The notes under the pieces are model-generated. The model was given only the letters and a program-made list of their open reading frames with translations, made no database searches and was not told the DNA's origin. Below, in pieces: positions 24,499 through 34,093 of a stretch of 64,000 nucleotides of DNA. Location: assembly GCA_037176885.1 (NCBI GenBank), contig JAWWNJ010000007.1, positions 2,542,001-2,606,000 on the forward strand. Reading direction: 5' to 3'. A program made the translations under genes and the position numbers. Positions within the stretch are counted from its first letter, which is position 1; every line of letters starts with the position of its first letter. The stretch comes from Favolaschia claudopus (lineage: Eukaryota; Basidiomycota; Agaricomycetes; Agaricales; Mycenaceae).

Positions 24499-25233
24499 AT
24501 GACCGTCGAATCGAAAGGAACGATTAAACTGAACAACGAGAATTATGAAATATGGCGCATTCTCATAGAGGCTGTGTTTACGCGCCGAAATGTTCGAGAT
24601 GTTGCCCTTGGAGTTACCGTGATGCCGACCAGCGGACCGAATTCGAAAGCTGTGAAGGATTGGAACCGGCAGAGTGCCGAGATGATCTTATCCGTCGAGG
24701 TTGATCAGCTTGCGCATATGACTGCGATTACTGCCTACGAGGTCTGGCAGGAGCTTGAACGTGTGCATCGTTCGCATGGATTTGCAACGAAGATGACACT
24801 GAGAAGGAAATTTATGTTGATGCGTATGGAGGAGAGTCAAAAGATGGCGGCATGGATTGGAGATGTCCGAAGCGTTGCATTCCGTTTGAAGCAAGCCGGA
24901 ATCACCGTTGACGATGAAGACGTGATCCTTGTACTCACCATGGGTCTCCCATGCACCTATGACACTTTTGTTGTGGCCCTCGATTCTACCGCCCCCGATG
25001 CGCTCACTCTCGATTATGTGATTGGCCGATTGCTGAATGAGGAATCACGTATATCACCGACCGTGACAACTTCCCATGAAGCTGTCTTTCATGCTGATGC
25101 CAGACGTGCTCACCGTCCTGCTTCGGAAATTACCTGCTTTAATTGCCAGAAGAAAGGGCATTACCAGGCTAATTGTCCACTCAAGAATACAACCGCCGCA
25201 CTTGCCGATGACGGCTTCGATGCCGCGTGGTAA
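24499..25233 (+). CDS. gag: Ty1/copia-type Gag polyprotein with CCHC zinc knuckle
   Basis: 244-residue intron-free frame between the LTRs. The N-terminal half has the copia Gag layout (KLNNENYEIWRILIEAVF; later AYEVWQELERVHRS, MRMEESQKMAAWIGDVRSVA, VLTMGLPCTYDTFVVAL, VIGRLLNEESRI). The C-terminus carries a zinc knuckle CFNCQKKGHYQANC, which binds RNA. It stops with no downstream pol frame. It would form virus-like particles with Gag and enzymes supplied by a related element. Confidence 0.93.
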   Translation: MTVESKGTIKLNNENYEIWRILIEAVFTRRNVRDVALGVTVMPTSGPNSKAVKDWNRQSAEMILSVEVDQLAHMTAITAYEVWQELERVHRSHGFATKMTLRRKFMLMRMEESQKMAAWIGDVRSVAFRLKQAGITVDDEDVILVLTMGLPCTYDTFVVALDSTAPDALTLDYVIGRLLNEESRISPTVTTSHEAVFHADARRAHRPASEITCFNCQKKGHYQANCPLKNTTAALADDGFDAAW

Positions 25234-25268
25234 TCTGCTAGATTGAAGGATGTCGGCTTGAGGGGGAG

Positions 25269-25536
25269 TGTTGGGAGATGAAACAAGCCGACACAGTACT
25301 TGTTGGGATGCTAGCGTGGATACGCAGCACGATGAGGTCCAGGCAGGCGTGGATCAAGGAGTTCTTCATTGTTGGACTATTCGGGAATGCTATTGTTCTA
25401 CTTACACATTGTTCTACATCATCTATTTACGCTTGTAGTTTCCATTGTTCTGTACGGTATAAAAACCCGGCGTAGTTTACCCTAGAACATACAATTTGAA
25501 CCACCCATTTACCCGATCGAACCACGATATTCTACA
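25269..25536 (+). repeat. 3' LTR
   Basis: 268 bp, same length and ends as the 5' LTR, preceded by the polypurine tract at 25260-25268. Near identity of the LTRs implies recent insertion. Confidence 0.92.
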
Positions 25537-25698
25537 TGGACATGGTTCGGATATCGATGGTGCCGAGGTCTGTTCGACTCAGGCCCCGGTCGTGGGGAAA
25601 TACAAGACGTGTTTTTCTCCCAGTAAACTACAAGTAAATGAAAATAATATGATTTTGTCAGTTGAACTTTCTAATGCCTTCCGTATCTTTCGCAAGGA

Positions 25699-25777
25699 GA
25701 CTCGGTGCCGGCCAGGGGGCTCACTCCCGCTCTGTATTCTGGGCATTGACATGGCCTGTTCGATTCGGCCTCGAGTA
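25699..25777 (+). repeat. tRNA-like repeat (copy g, degenerate)
   Basis: Starts GACTCGG and ends CTCGAGTA with 6 possible acceptor pairs. It carries a B-box-like GTTCGATTC near 25759 but weak D and T stems. Related to copy f and to the cluster at 38.5-39.6 kb. Confidence 0.4.
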
Positions 25778-26190
25778 GTTGGATGATGCGAATTTTCTTT
25801 TTCATCAATAATTATATTTCTCCTCATTCTCAATTGACTGGCCCAAGTGACTCGGAGTAAGCAACTTTATTCTGTGGTGGGCTGTTCGAGGTGCACGAAC
25901 AAAATGAGAGGAGAGCACTTCATGTTGCAACATCGAGTACTGTATAATTGAATGTGTCCTTGTGTGGCGCTCTATAATTGGCCGAGATTTAGGTGAAGTT
26001 GTGGGTGCTATGCCTAAATCTCCCCGCCAAAAGAGGCATGAGACGGAGAAAGCTTGTATTAATCGGACTGCTGGCCAGGCTCCTTCAGGCAACCACTTCT
26101 CGCCCGAGTCTGAAGTCAGTACGTTTCCCCTTCCCCGTATCTCTCCTCCTCTCCCCATTATGACCGTGTTACTGCAAGCCAGGCATCGCT

Positions 26191-27813
26191 TCAAGGGCGA
26201 CGAACCACCTCAGGCTTCATCTTCTTCAACACAGTGCGCCAGCGCTCTTCATCAGGGCTGAGCGCGTCTTCCTGGCTCGCTGTCATCATCTGCGTCGTCC
26301 AAATCACGGCGAGCTCCGGAAATACGGGAGCCAGGAAATCAGCCACGGCTTGGGCGTCAAGGATGGGGGTTTGATTTACTTGGAGGATGCGCAACGAATG
26401 ACGAGGGCTGGCAATGTCCGCTCCGTCCTGGCCCTGGGGCACCGTGTCCGGAGTCGGAACGACCGTGGCGTCGAACGTCATGGAAAGCATCCTGAGGTCC
26501 GTACAGTGCTTTGCTAACGCGGAGATGCCTTCCAGCGTCACACGCGAGGGTACGTGGTAATGTGGGGCCGCGCTCAGCGCCAGAGTCTGCAGTCGCGGCC
26601 AAGTCCGAGCGATTTCTGCGACGGACATATCGTCGAGGTCGAACCCACGGGAACTAGTGATGCTGAGGTACCTCAAATCGGTGAAACAAGACATGCGGCG
26701 GAAGACATCTGGTCCGACGATGAATGCGGGGTCTTGGATGTCTTGGACCGGCTGATTATATTGGCTGCCGATGGTAATGGACTGTAGAGACGAATGCGAG
26801 CAATGGGTTTTCAGGATGGTGAAAAAATTGTGCGCTGCATTATGCGTGAAGTCTGTACCGACTGAGCGGACGCAAAGTGATCCGAGTGGGTGGGCTTTCC
26901 ACTGCGACAAAGACAGCAGTTCAGCAGTTTCGTCAGGGGTTCCGAGGGTAAGTTGAGTCAAGGACGGGTAACAGGATTTGATCTGTGCCCAGCTCGATGA
27001 GCGCAGAGGGGGAATGAATTTGATGGTGAGGGTTTTGAGGCTGGTAAGTTCAGCCAAATATAACAGAGCTGACTCGTCGAGAGAAGGAACATGGATAGAG
27101 TCGATGTATTTCAAGCCGCGTACGCAGGCAGAAAGGGAAGAGGTGAGTGGGGTGGTATGGCCTGGGTTGTCCAGCGTGATCTCGAGTGACCTGAGCAATG
27201 GGCAACTGCTTGGAAAGCCAGCAACGACGGGGAGCAGAGGGTCGAGGTCGACATTATCCTCGTTGTGAGCGAACATAAGAAGGTGGCGAAGTTCAGCTGT
27301 AAGAAACAAATCGATGTGTCGAACAAAGAGGGCTTCAACAGGCCACCATAGCTCTTCCAGTTTAGGAAACAGGTGCTTCATTGACAGGGAATGTAGGGAA
27401 GCTGCGAGGGCGGCCAAAAAGCTGGTATCGCTGAAGAGTGCCATACACTGGAAACACTTCACGCGGTTCAAATAGAACAGCGGGCGATCCCAGTCGCTCG
27501 CAACGAGGCTGCGACGAAGAGACTGGCAACAAACAGTCAATATAGCTTTCTCATTCGAAAAAGAAATTACAGTGTAAAAACGACTCACGACAGCTGCCGG
27601 CGAGGTGATCTCCCAGAGCTCATCCGGCATGCATTTCAGTACGTTCAGAATCGTGTACTGTGACTTCCAGAGCACGTTGAGTGCTGGATTCGTGAAAAAT
27701 TTGCAGGTTCTAGCCAAAACCGCAAGAGACGCGTCATCAGGGAAGCCAGTGCGCTTGGTCGAATTTTCGCAGATGAGTTCCACCATTTCAAGGATACCTA
27801 GAGCGCGGTGCAT
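26191..27813 (-). CDS. F-box-like protein with leucine-rich repeats
   Basis: Start chosen at 27813 (MHRALGILEMVELICE), which aligns with the usual basidiomycete F-box beginning; the frame itself is open 19 codons further upstream. The F-box region continues LAVLARTCKFFTNPALNVLW. The rest is a run of LRR-like units (LFPKLEELWWPVEALF, CPLLRSLEITLDN, LTSLKTLTIKFIPPL, YPSLTQLTLG, FTDLRYLSITSSRGFDL, WPRLQTLALSA, DLRMLSMTFDA). It presumably acts as the substrate receptor of an SCF ubiquitin ligase. A 66-nt intron with GTGAGT/GCCAG ends (27523-27588) lies inside; it is a multiple of three without stops, so unspliced RNA would add 22 residues. Confidence 0.8.
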   Translation of the reverse strand: MHRALGILEMVELICENSTKRTGFPDDASLAVLARTCKFFTNPALNVLWKSQYTILNVLKCMPDELWEITSPAAVVSRFYTVISFSNEKAILTVCCQSLRRSLVASDWDRPLFYLNRVKCFQCMALFSDTSFLAALAASLHSLSMKHLFPKLEELWWPVEALFVRHIDLFLTAELRHLLMFAHNEDNVDLDPLLPVVAGFPSSCPLLRSLEITLDNPGHTTPLTSSLSACVRGLKYIDSIHVPSLDESALLYLAELTSLKTLTIKFIPPLRSSSWAQIKSCYPSLTQLTLGTPDETAELLSLSQWKAHPLGSLCVRSVGTDFTHNAAHNFFTILKTHCSHSSLQSITIGSQYNQPVQDIQDPAFIVGPDVFRRMSCFTDLRYLSITSSRGFDLDDMSVAEIARTWPRLQTLALSAAPHYHVPSRVTLEGISALAKHCTDLRMLSMTFDATVVPTPDTVPQGQDGADIASPRHSLRILQVNQTPILDAQAVADFLAPVFPELAVIWTTQMMTASQEDALSPDEERWRTVLKKMKPEVVRRP

Positions 27814-28577
27814 CACGAGGGCGCGTCGCGGCTCACCGGCCCCAATTTGGGCCAAGCAATGAAGAATCAAAAACTCCTGGATTGTTTGTATGTGTTACAA
27901 ATCGTCCATAAATGGCAGTCGACTTGCCTTTTCTGGACAGTCGCCTCGAGCTCGAAGAGGCTGGGCGCGCGAAGATAGTCAAAACTGACGCTGAAGGTCG
28001 AACAGTCTCTTCTATCCTAGAATAAACATGTCATTATGTCTGTTCTCATCAGCCTTCGATTCGATTCACCCAGTCGGCACGCTGCAGAGAAACGAGAACG
28101 AAAAGAAACAACGACCCAGCTAAAAATCTACACTAACTAGCTCTACCTACACGAAAATGTGTAACCCAGCAGTAGTAATCATTCATGATTTCGTCAGATT
28201 CTTCAAAGTAAAAGTAAGTACAAGGCAGGAGGAGCAAAAACAGAGGGGCATGAGCGAGTGTAGGTAAGTACGGTTGAACGCAGCAGCAGTAACAGCAAGT
28301 ATGTATGTACTATGGACAGTGGACGGTCGGTCAGTACGGTACAGCATGTACGATGTAAGAGTGAGTGTCAGCGTGAAGACTTTTATCCCTCTCTCCCTGT
28401 AACTTGAGCTAGGGAAGAGAGGAGGGGGTGGAATTAAGCGTAGTAGCTCGCATAGGCGATGAGATGATACGTAGATGGACGAACGGCCAGAGAGGAACAA
28501 CAAACGAGATACTTAAGAGGGGACGCATCTACGGGCGGACGGACGGATTCAAAGCAGCATGCAGACGCAGACGCCAA
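27814..28577. other. Spacer between F-box gene and NAP1
   Basis: 764 bp between two minus-strand genes: 5' end of the F-box gene and 3' end of NAP1. TGTACTTA/GTACGG-like words recur near 28.2-28.4 kb. No gene supported. Confidence 0.4.
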
Positions 28578-31500
28578 TTACTGCTGCTTGCATTCCTCCG
28601 GGTTGACGTTTCCGGCGCTCCCAGCGGCGGCACCGCGGGCCCTGGGCGGACCCCGGCGACGCGCGGGGACATCGTCGTCGTCCGAGTCCTACATCAGAGC
28701 GGGGGTTAGTATGCTGTGGCGGAGAGGGCAGATCAAGAGAGGTCGAGGAAGAAGTGAGAAGTCCGCTGAAGTGACAACGGACAAGAGGCACGCGCATGGC
28801 ACACCTCATGCGACGCACATTGGGTCGCGATGTCAACAGCTGCGGCACCCGAGAATCAGGGCCCCGGTGCCAGCCACCGCGAGGTGGAAGAAAGAGCGGG
28901 CATGGAGCGCCGCCCATTCACTTTTCGAGCCCCAACACACGTCTCCCCCCCTCCTCCTCCTCCTCGAAACCCGCACATACCAAAACACCCAAAGATAAAA
29001 CACTCACCTCATCAAACTCATCCTCATCCTCATCATCCTCGTCCTCCTCCAACTCATCAAACTCATCATCATCGCTGTCCTCAAGCAACTCGTACTCGAG
29101 CGCCTTGCCCGTGAAGTAGTCGACCGCGCGGGGGATGATCTGTGCGGGGAGGGGAGAGGTTGTCAGCGCGTGCGTACATGAGGAAGCTCAAGACCCGGGC
29201 GCGGGGCGGCAAGAGCAAATAGAAAGAGGATACCCACCTTCTCCTTCAAATCCTCCCCAACCTGATAATCCACCTCCAGTCGCTCCTCAATCTCCTCCAA
29301 ATCCTCAGGATCGATCTCCTCGTTCTCGATCTGTGTACCGCTTAGAAACCCGAATACAAAACTCCAAGAGGGGAACGAAAGCCAGCCACTCACCGCCTCA
29401 TCGCTCGGCATCACCGGCGGCGAAAAGAAATTGAAAAACGACGCAGTAGGGTGCGACTTGCGGATCAGGCGCGTGCGGTTGGTGTCTGCAGGAAAGTCAA
29501 GGCTTGTTAGCGCGGTGTCACGAGGAGGAGGAGGAGAAAGAAAAGACAACGCACTCTTATTCCGCTGCTTCTTAATCTCCCACTCGCGCGTCAAGTCCTT
29601 GTCCTCCTTCCACGCGACATCGCTCCCCACCGCGCGGTCGTAGACAAAGTCGCCGCCGTAGCCGACCTGCGGGAGGGGTTGATGAGTTATTCGGGGAGCG
29701 AGGTATGAAAGGGAAGAGAAGCTAAGAAAGAGAAGAGAAGAGGAAGATGTGAGGGATAACGACATCAATCCCCGCCCCCTCTGTCGTGCGCTCTCGCCCT
29801 TCGCCGCGACACAAGAGCAAGAAGCAAAAACGAATAGAGACGAAGGAAGAGAGGGAAAGTGCGCACCTCCTCCTGATAGATATATGTCTTCGTCAACGTC
29901 TTATTCGTGAAATACGGGTTCTTCTCCGCATCCCAGTGGAAGGTGATCGTAAAGCCCGGTTTGCCAGCGAATTCGCCTGCGGTCGTCAAATCCAGTCAGC
30001 GCTTTTCTTCCTTGTAGAATATCGAAAACGAAATGGAAATGGAAAGATGGAATGAGGGAAATGAGGCACAGGAAAACACCCACCCTCCTCGCCCTTCTTC
30101 GGCAAATACTCCAACGTCACATCGACAAGGAACGTCAACGCCTCCGCGTCGCGCTCCGTGATCAGCTCCGCCAGCCCAGGGTGGTTGCGCAAAGCCGTGA
30201 GCCAGAACTCGGGGATGCCTTTTTCTTTTTCTTTCTCTTTGGTGTCTTCGCCATCCTCCCCTTCTTTTGGCAACGGCGTATAATCCTCGTCGTCTTTGAG
30301 ACTCTGCGCCTCGCCCGCGGCGATTTCCTCGGCGGTGGCGGAGGCGGCGCCGGCGATGATGTCGTGGCGGCGGGCGTAGAGGGGTTTTTGGAGGTCGAGG
30401 TACTAAGAGGGAAGAAGAAATGGGTGGGTTAGTGATTGTGTATGGAGAAAGATAAGGAGGCGAGATGAGAGAGAGCGAGCGGCGATAACATAGGCCATGA
30501 TAACAGGACGGCGCAAAGGGCGGTGTGAGCCCTCAAGCAGGGCACATGAGGTGCCCTTAGGGAAACACACAGACATAAAAGAGATCCCCAAAGAAACAGT
30601 GAGATCGGGGACCTCGTGTTGCGCAGTCTCGCGGTGGTACACAGACACCACGCGAAAAGGCACCGAGACAAGAAGGTTAAAAGGCAGGGAGGGGCGAGAG
30701 CGGCGGTGACATAGGTAAGACGGAGCCCGCGACAACAGGACAGCGGGGGAAGCGGGGTTGTGCGCTTTCCCTGATCCCCGCCACCGCGAAATTACGCGAC
30801 ACGAGGGCCTGCCAATCTTTCTATCTCTGCTGTGAATTTCCCTCAGGGCACCTCGTGTGCCTCGCTTGTAGGACATCCCCAGGGAGGTGGGCCAACAGGC
30901 ATGAAAGCGAGTAGCGGAGGCAAAGACGTGGTGGTGACCCACACCCAGACCGTAGACAGACACAACGCGGAAAGACACCAAGACAGAAAGCTGAGCCCGC
31001 GATAGCAGGGCGGGATGTGAGCCGCAAGCGAGGGCACACGAGGTGCGCTGAGGCAAAAGCACAGACAAAAAGAGATCCCCAAAACGGTGAGATCGGCAGG
31101 ACCTCGTGTCGCGCGGTTTCGCGGTGGCAGGGATCAGGGAAGAGCATCACCAGGCTGACACGGAGGTGGGGCAACAAGTGAGCTTGAAAGCCGTAGTCGC
31201 CGCAAAGATGTGTTGGTGACCCACACCCAGACCGTAGACAGACACGGCGCGAAACGACTGCAAGACAGAAAGTAGAGCCTACCGCGCCAGAACCCTCGAG
31301 ATCGATGGAAATCGGGTCCGACGAGATGAATCATCGAGCGGCACGACGATAAAAAAAAATCGGCCCCGATCGCGCGCATGCTCACAACGATAAAAAGAAA
31401 GAAAACAGCATCTCACACACCTTCCTCTCCAACTCCAAACACTCTCTTTTGTACTGATTCTGCAGCTCCGTCTGCTGCACCTGCAACCCTTTCAAACCCT

Positions 31501-31774
31501 CCAAGTTCCTCTTCGTCTCGATCGGGAGCGCCTCGATATAGCCAGACGACCGCCCCAGGAGGCCCGCGAGCTTGCCCTGGACCATGCCGAGCATCGCGGT
31601 CTGCATGCCCGCAGCACCGAGGCCTGCGAGCTCCTCGCCTGTCTCTTCTGAGATGGCGGGGACGGTGGGGCGGGAGAGGCCGGAGGAGATGGGGGCAGCT
31701 TGGGCGGGGGTGTTTACGGGGGTGGGGGCGGTGATGTTGTTCGGGTGGTTCGAGATCGGGACGGAGGACGACAT
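28578..31774 (-). CDS. NAP1: Nucleosome assembly protein 1
   Basis: Histone H2A-H2B chaperone that shuttles between cytoplasm and nucleus. The start at 31774 gives MSSSVPISNHPNN. Exons then read LEGLKGLQVQQTELQNQYKR, YLDLQKPLYARRHDIIAG, IPEFWLTALRNHPGLAELI, KPGFTITFHWDAEKNPYFTN, KTLTKTYIYQEEVGYGGDF, THPTASFFNFFSPP-like and EERLEVDYQVGEDLKEKIIP. A long Asp/Glu C-terminal tail follows. It ends ECKQQ, a CaaX-type farnesylation motif as recalled for animal NAP1L1 and similar to yeast Nap1. The stop TAA is 28578-28580. The intron after LELERK (30403-31420) is 1,018 nt and filled with repeats; other introns are short. All core NAP motifs are present. Confidence 0.95.
30403..31420 (-). repeat. Repeat-filled 1-kb intron of NAP1
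   Basis: The intron runs from donor GTGTGTGAG at 31420 to acceptor CTTAG at 30403. It contains near-perfect 50-nt inverted repeats (30768-30817 and 31091-31140), a direct repeat of about 130 bp (30499-30639 and 31004-31129) and another of about 60 bp (about 30930-30990 and 31209-31272). It looks like a nested repeat rather than simple sequence. Confidence 0.75.
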
Positions 31775-32149
31775 CGTGGGCGTAGGGTGCGACGACGAGA
31801 TGAGATCCGAAGTCAAGGCGACAATTTTTTGGGGCGAGGGAGCGGAGTTGGGTACGGTTGCCAACGAGTCCACGCTTTGAATTGTTTGCGCAGATGTCAA
31901 AAACGTGTCTCAGGATTTCTCAGGTCGGGCTTACAAGTAGTATAGTATTTGTGTGTACTATATGTCATGCATGTCCCAGCAACCATAAGCGTACTCTGTA
32001 TGGCACGAGTCGCGCGAGCTCGCGCGTGCCAGACACAGCAAAAACTGACCTAAGTGCACGTCGATTTGGAGGACTCGACGACTCAATCTGATGTGGTGAT
32101 GGCTCAGGCCGAGCCGGCATCGAGTCTTTGTTCCCTGCGGTCCACCACC

Positions 32150-33833
32150 ATGCCGCCGAAGAGAAAGAAGAGAACAGCGCAGGCCAACTTGGACGAGGAC
32201 GAAACGGACGAGGATGATGTCCGCCCAACCAAACGACTCGGAAATGCCCGAAACCCGTCGGGCAAAAATCAATATGTTGCTGTTCGTAAGTCCTCTCCTC
32301 CAATGTACTGTACTATGAGCGTCTGAATGCTGAACGGTGGAACTAGCGCCAGTAGACGAGGTCGCCGATGTTATACGAAAGTATCATTCCGATAACCCGA
32401 CTTTCAAATACGCAGACTACATCGAGGCACTCCTGACGGACCATAACATTAAAATCGGGTCTGATTTCTTCACTAGCTGACTACCAGACTCATGAACTTC
32501 ACACAGCCGGTCAAAGATTGCCAAATACCTCACCCAACTTGGATTGTCAACGTCGTCCCGCGGTAATCGTATGCCGGATGATGAACAGACACAATTGATT
32601 TTGGACGAGCTCGGAAATGATCCACACCAAACGCGGGGCCCACGGGTCGTGAAGGAGGCTCTCAATTTGGCCGGCCACAAAATTGGGCGGTAAGTACGCT
32701 CACATAATGACCATATTCGAACTCGCCGTCTGTAACAAGTCAAATGTGCAGGAACAAGATTTCCGATGTCATGCATACATTCGAAGAAGAGGGGTTCGAG
32801 AAGCGTGATCCTAAGGCTCAGAAAAAGACTGTGAACCGCACACCACTCACAGCCGTTGGTCCGCACGAGGAGTGGTCGATGGACGGCCACGACAAAATGA
32901 ACGAGGCCGGGTTTGGTATCTACGGAATCCGGGATAAATGGGGAACCAAGTTTCTTCACTATCGGGTACTTCCGTCAAACAGGTTCGCGGATGTTATCGG
33001 TGTTGTCTTTCTTGAATGTGCCAAAAAATATGGAGGTACTTGAAATCAAACTTTGCGTCGTCCCACAGTTGCTATAACATTTTCAACCACAGGTATTCCT
33101 ATTCAGGGATCAAGTGACCATGGCTCAGAGGTGCGCGATGCACATGCGGCTCAGAAAACACTACGGTTCGTTGATCCCAGATTCCCACCCGACGCGTGGA
33201 ACTTCGTTCATGTGAGTATTGATAGAGAACAATTCTGGGATGACGAGAATGCAGATGGGATTCCTGCGTGGATGTTCCTCGAGAGTACCCACAATATAAC
33301 AGTGGAATCCGGATGGAGACCTTTGTTTTACACATGGGGCATCAATGTACTCGAGTTCTACTCTGCCGGTATGAATGATATATTTTTCAAGCCTGCAAAC
33401 TATATACACCAGTGAGCTCAATAGCATTCCACTCAAAGTCTGCTAATACTTGACAATCTTCAGGCAGACCTGCAACTGGATTTGGTTCCCGCTCGTTCAA
33501 CGGAGTCTCGATGAATTCTGTCACCGACAAAACAACCACCGAATTCGGAAGCAGAAGGACAAGCTTTTGCCCAGCGGTGGAACACCGAATGCATTTACCG
33601 CCAATCCCGCCAAGTACGGCGGTCACAATTGTTTGATCAAGATTCCAGCAGATGCCATTGACAAATTTTTGGACGAGGCCCGGGAGACCGCGCGTGAGCA
33701 CATGCGTTACGTTGATGATGATTTTGACGAGCTTGCTTGCGACGCATACGAAGCATTGCAAAAGCCGGTCATCACATTACAGACTGCCTGGGTTGTTTTC
33801 CGCGCTATGGTAGAACAGCTAAATAGGATGTAA
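32150..33833 (+). CDS. Integrase-core (DDE) domain protein, probably transposon-derived
   Basis: The start at 32150 gives MPPKRKKR, a basic N-terminus; the frame could begin at 32054. After RKYHSDNPTFKYADYIEALL and helix-turn-helix-like segments comes an RNase H-fold core. It reads EEWSMDGHDKMNEAGFGIYG (first Asp), SSDHGSEV (second Asp) and HNITVESGWRPL (catalytic Glu). It ends LVQRSLDEFCHRQNNHRIRK, LLPSGGTPNAF, AKYGGHNCLIKIP and a tail to TAA 33831-33833. Several short introns are present. I recall many basidiomycete genomes carrying this integrase-like family with host-like introns and no flanking LTRs, and none are seen here. It may be a domesticated gene or a transposon remnant. All three acidic residues are intact. 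Confidence 0.75.
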
Positions 33834-34093
33834 CGAAACTGAATAGATTGCATAGACATTGACATTGCACCAGTATATTGGAGAGTGCTCTCTCGAGTCG
33901 TTAAAACCAAGTCAAGCAGCCAGAGGTAACTACATCGAGCCGAATGAATAATAGAAGAAGTGGCCAGACAAAGAACAATTTATTGCACCAATTATTAGCA
34001 TTGTTGATAATGTAGCCAAAGAACGTAGTGGGAATAGTGCCCTAACAAAACAATATATGCAAATGAGTGTGGGTGGGTATGCGACCTCTTTCA

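Larger units (their letters stand above)
24080..25536 (+). mobile_element. Gag-only Ty1/copia-type LTR retrotransposon (TR-GAG-like), complete and young
   Basis: 1,457 bp flanked by a 5-bp target duplication TGGAC (24075-24079 and 25537-25541). Two 268-bp LTRs start TGTTGGGAG and end TTCTACA, differing at two positions I can see. The purine-rich tract GAGGGGGAG lies directly before the 3' LTR, as in copia elements. The interior encodes only Gag; protease, integrase, reverse transcriptase and RNase H are absent, so it must rely on an autonomous partner. Confidence 0.93.

Noticed and set aside
30052..31177. Open frames within the NAP1 intron and exons
   Set aside because: Shadows of NAP1 exons or translations of the repeat-filled intron.
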